Translations under genes and position numbers: made by a program
Shown here: piece after piece, positions 60,953-64,000 of the stretch
Layout: each line of letters opens with the position of its first letter
How positions within the stretch are numbered: position 1 is the first letter of the stretch
The notes under the pieces: generated by a model
Databases searched by the model: none
Told to the model about the DNA's origin: nothing
The model's input: the letters and a program-made list of their open reading frames with translations, nothing else
Source of the DNA: Phytopythium helicoides
Taxonomy: Eukaryota > Oomycota > Peronosporomycetes > Pythiales > Pythiaceae
NCBI GenBank assembly: GCA_024867545.1
Contig: JANFNE010000015.1
Span: forward strand, 62,001-126,000
Length of the DNA: 64,000 nucleotides
Direction of reading: 5' to 3'

Positions 60953-62855
60953 ATGCGTGACAAGACACCGCGGATCAAGTTGCCAGCAGCGGCGCTGGCC
61001 AGGCGAGCGGTGGCTGCTCCAGCGTCCGAATGTCGACAGGTGCTCGACGATCTCGTGAACGCGTTGGAGACGAACTTTCGAGATGTTGCGTCGGCAAAAC
61101 ACGACAGTGTCAAGCAATTGACCAATCCGCTCCGAATAGCAGTGAAGCTCGTGCTGCAAAGCCCGTTTTCAGAAGCGGACGCAGCGCGGTACGGTCAGTT
61201 TTATCATCATGCGCATGAGTTTGTCGCGCTAGTTAGTATCCAGGGTGTTCGTGCAGGACTCGCAAGGTAAAGTTCCAAGTCGTGAGCTCCTGCCATTGCA
61301 TCGAGCTAATTTGATGCCTCTACGCTGCCACAGAGGACTAGCACCTCTCTCGACCACCCTAGAAAGACTCAGGAAGAAGGACTCATCGCAAGAAGTCTCT
61401 CAGTCTATGCCGGCTGAGAGCACTGCAGATGGGGAGAAGGATTTCGTCGTCTACGCTTTGACTGCAATGGCGTCATGTGCAAAGGGGGAACTTGCACCAG
61501 TCGAAATGCAACGGGTGACCATAACGCTCGATTGGATTCTTGACACGTGCCGGATGGAAAGTCCTTGGAATGCGAGAGCTGACAATCAAGTGATCGAGCT
61601 CATGTCTAAGCTTCGTGAGGCTCCCTGGGAACTTCAAAAAGACGTCAAAGTGAGACGGCTTGCTGCTCGAGTGAAAGTTCTATTACAGAATTTCGACAGT
61701 CACGACGATGTGGAACCCTCCGAACAAAGTAGGCTCGGAAAAAGAGCAATAGACTCACCTCAACGCGGGAAGAAGCGGGTAGACGACTTCAAGGAAACGG
61801 CTGAGATGGAGGAAGATGACGATGGCAGTCAACGCCAAGTGGTCAAGACGGAAGAAACTGTTGAGGAGAGTAAAAATGCTAGTGGTGAGCCGCTAGGTGG
61901 AGCACCACGACAGAATAATTTGGCATCAATGGACTCCGCAACAGAGACAGAAGACGATGCGCCTATAAGTTTCATGGACTCAAGCACAGAAACTGAGCCC
62001 GAGTTCCACGAAACTGAAAATGCCAGTACCAAACCAGCCAACTCTCAGCGATTTAAGGCCCCCGCAATCGAGCTTGCTTCACAAATCAACAAGATACCGA
62101 AGTCTACGCGTCACATAGCCTTGGCTGAGCTAGTAAATTCGCTTGAGACGAGTTTCGAAGGACTCGTCTCACCGAGACTATCAAGCACGCCCCGCAGCTT
62201 ATCGATCCAGTTCGAACGGCTGTAAAGTTGATTCTTCAGGGAAAACTCAACAATTATGAGGTTTCGAGGTATGACCGGTTCTGTCTCCGAGCTCGCGAGT
62301 TTTTAAGACGTGTCCCGAAAGAAGCCCCTCGGGTTGCTCTCACCAGGTACGAAGTTGTGATGAGATCGTGTCTCCATGATTTAGCGACAAACTCATGTGT
62401 TTTGTGGTGCATCCAGAAGACTTGCACCACTCTCTACTGCGTTGACAAGACTGAACCAAAAACCCGTCGAGCATTCATCTATATCCGATGAGTCAATCGA
62501 TTATGTTAGATACTCCCTAGCTACGATTGCATCGTGGCCCAACGGAAAAGTGGTGCCAATGCAAATCCAGAAGATCACTCTCACCCTCACCTGGATCTTA
62601 GAAACTTGCACTGCAGACAGTGTATGGGATGCTCGTGCAGATGCGCAAGTTGCCGAGTTGGTAGCAAAACTTCAGAAGTGTATCCCCGCTATATACAAGA
62701 CTGACAAAAAAGGGAAGATTAGTCGTCTTGTCAAAGAGCTGCAGAAGCATTTTGACAACAGCAGTAGCGCCAAGAGTACAAGTTTCAAGATGTCTCGTCG
62801 AGATGGAATATCAAGCAAACAGCGCTACGCCAAGAAGATGAAGACTGCACACTAG
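60953..62855 (+). CDS. Uncharacterised protein with duplicated module, cluster member 3 (one frame break)
   Basis: Three exons: 60,953-61,266, 61,334-62,346 and 62,417-62,855. A module of about 190 residues occurs twice. It begins LVNALETNF / LVNSLETSF and has IAVKLVLQ / TAVKLILQ. It goes on with an intron at the same place and phase (RG-LAPLSTTLERL / RR-LAPLSTALTRL) and then ITLDWILDTC / LTLTWILETC and WNARADNQVIEL / WDARADAQVAEL. Between the two is an acidic linker with repeated MDSATETE / MDSSTETE. Near 62,165 the frame must shift by one base: exon 2 is 1,013 nt and does not fit the flanking phases. The C terminus is lysine-rich. Shares the module with members 1 and 2. Function unknown. 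Confidence 0.7.
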
Positions 62856-62895
62856 GTGTATTTTCCCCTCGTAACTCCCCCTTTTACTCACCTCC

Positions 62896-63245
62896 TCAGA
62901 GCGTGGCATTGAAACCAGTATTGTGCCATGAGATGTGTGAGCCTTCCTCGACGTGTTCAGTTTTGGTGCGGTACAAGCGGTTGAACTCAGGCGTGGACGC
63001 GAACGTGGTGCTGCTAAATCTGTCGGTGTAGCGCTCTATTAGGTGGGAGATGACAATGGGGACCAGCTGAATTACCTTAACTCGGGAGAATTTGGAATAC
63101 ATTGTCAGGTTGTCGAATTGATGCCTGTCCAGAAGTGTTGGTTGGTGCGCATGAGGTAGTTAAAGTCCACGAACATGGTGATACTGCCCAGCAGCACGGT
63201 GTTCTTGTACAGCCTGTGGTAGGTGTCGACAGATCACTTGAGGAT
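62896..63245 (-). pseudogene. Unidentified coding fragment
   Basis: Two frames on the minus strand look coding by composition: YHRLYKNTVLLGSITMFVDF and NYLMRTNQHFW, then, one frame over, YSKFSRVKVIQLVPIVISHL through ISWHNTGFNATL and a stop. They join near 63,125 only with a frame shift. I do not recognise the protein; it may be a relic of a membrane or metabolic gene. Confidence 0.35.
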
Positions 63246-63455
63246 TACCTTGGCCACGACCGCCTGTAGCGGCACCTTGAAGACGATTAAGCTTTGGGTA
63301 TGTGTAGTAGCACCGCGCCTAATCAGTAAACAAGGTAAATCGTGAATTCGCATTGACTTCGAATGTCTAGCCCCTCCCCTCACTATGCATGTCCTTTCGC
63401 TGGCACTACATGAAATATGCAACGATTGCTTTGGCCTTGCGCTTGAGTTCCTCAA

Positions 63456-64000
63456 TCACTCATCTGCCTTAGGCTCCCCTTGAAGCTCCTTGAAGTCTTC
63501 GTGGAGCTGTTCATCGAGCTTCGCAACCAGCGCTGGGAAACGATCATTGGCCTCTTGTTCTGTTGACAGATTACTCACCAGCGCGTCCATAATTCCCAGC
63601 ACCTCCGTTGCAACTCGTTGAGCATTGTGAATAATCTTGCATAGCGCTAGCCATGAGTACCAGGATTGAATGATCAAGCTAGCAAAATTTTCTTCATCGC
63701 CTTCTATCTTGGGAGGACGATGCTTGGAGATTTCTGCTAGTGCTAAGCAGAGCCGATGGATTTCTGACCAAGTTTTACGGACGCGCTCAATAGTGGTGAT
63801 TCGAAGGCCAACGGACACAAGGGCAAGAGCATATGCCTGATCTTTTGCTGTGTCAATTTGACCAGCTGCTCTCTCTTCCTCCTTTGCAGCTTCCTTGTTT
63901 TGGCTACTCAATTCGCTTGTGGGTGTTTCTGAGGTAACCCGGTTCACTTGAAGTCGATGAATCAACTCCTGAATCTCTGCTTTCTTCTTTGCCGAGAAGC
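63456..64000 (-). CDS. Uncharacterised helical protein, 3' part, possible cluster member 4 (runs off window)
   Basis: At least 180 residues, open to the window edge, where the frame continues (SAKKKAEIQELIHRLQV). All-helical with charged heptads; SSQNKEAAKEEERAAGQ and KIIHNAQRVATEVLGIMDALV are visible. It ends LQGEPKADE. The lysine/glutamate content and position suggest it belongs with the neighbouring uncharacterised cluster, but the LVNALE module is not seen in this part. No function assigned. Confidence 0.5.
   Translation of the reverse strand, partial: FSAKKKAEIQELIHRLQVNRVTSETPTSELSSQNKEAAKEEERAAGQIDTAKDQAYALALVSVGLRITTIERVRKTWSEIHRLCLALAEISKHRPPKIEGDEENFASLIIQSWYSWLALCKIIHNAQRVATEVLGIMDALVSNLSTEQEANDRFPALVAKLDEQLHEDFKELQGEPKADE

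Noticed and set aside
1..64000. CRISPR arrays, tRNA and rRNA genes
   Set aside because: No regularly spaced repeats with unique spacers, no tRNA cloverleaf consensus and no rRNA-like sequence were noticed.

Overview
The window is nuclear DNA of a plant-pathogenic oomycete, most likely Phytophthora or a close relative (Peronosporales). This rests on four things: an elicitin domain with the exact six-cysteine spacing of the family; a secreted protein with an RxLR-type motif; several start regions carrying the oomycete initiator motif (GCTCATTYYNCAWTTT type) 40-75 nt upstream of the ATG; and dense genes with short GT-AG introns of about 60-80 nt. Many genes are intronless.

Layout. 0-8.3 kb: three tandem, mosaic MFS hexose transporters (512 aa each, minus strand), with a 729-bp Mutator-like MITE between the first and second. 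8.3-10.4 kb: no gene seen. 10.4-11.4 kb: a gene resembling virus/phage BRO-N/MSV199-type proteins. 11.7-22.4 kb: housekeeping genes (Yippee-like, a METTL21-type methyltransferase, SDA1, SmB, PEX10, C1D/Rrp47) plus one large unknown LRR-like protein. 23.3-43.1 kb: an old inverted duplication centred near 33.2-33.6 kb. Each arm carries a PA200/Blm10 (PSME4) proteasome activator and an oomycete multi-pass membrane protein. The left arm keeps an intact GT60 GlcNAc-transferase and a frame-broken PSME4. The right arm keeps an intact PSME4 and only the tail of the GT60 gene; a small zinc-finger gene now occupies that place. 43.2-44.9 kb: a Fanzor (eukaryotic TnpB-like, RNA-guided nuclease family) gene inserted directly upstream of the right-arm membrane gene. 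45-53 kb: an ARM-repeat protein, PPIL2 (8 exons), a CDKL-like kinase (8 exons, one GC-AG intron), an RxLR-like candidate effector and a SWEET sugar transporter. 53.2-64 kb: a cluster of three, possibly four, loci of an unrecognised helical/acidic protein family, interrupted by an elicitin-like gene and a phospholipid scramblase.

How the genes fit together. Sugar uptake and movement (three MFS genes, one SWEET) and secreted proteins (elicitin-like, RxLR-like) fit a host-associated life style. The rest is mostly core machinery: ribosome biogenesis, splicing, exosome, peroxisome and proteasome. Several pairs are divergent with short shared promoters, some rich in CCAAT boxes (PSME4-A/PSME4-B and ARM/PPIL2).

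Caution. Five genes other than PSME4-A contain one single-base frame break each, so consensus indel errors are likely. Pseudogene calls should be read with that in mind. All exon limits were read by eye from splice signals and reading-frame continuity.
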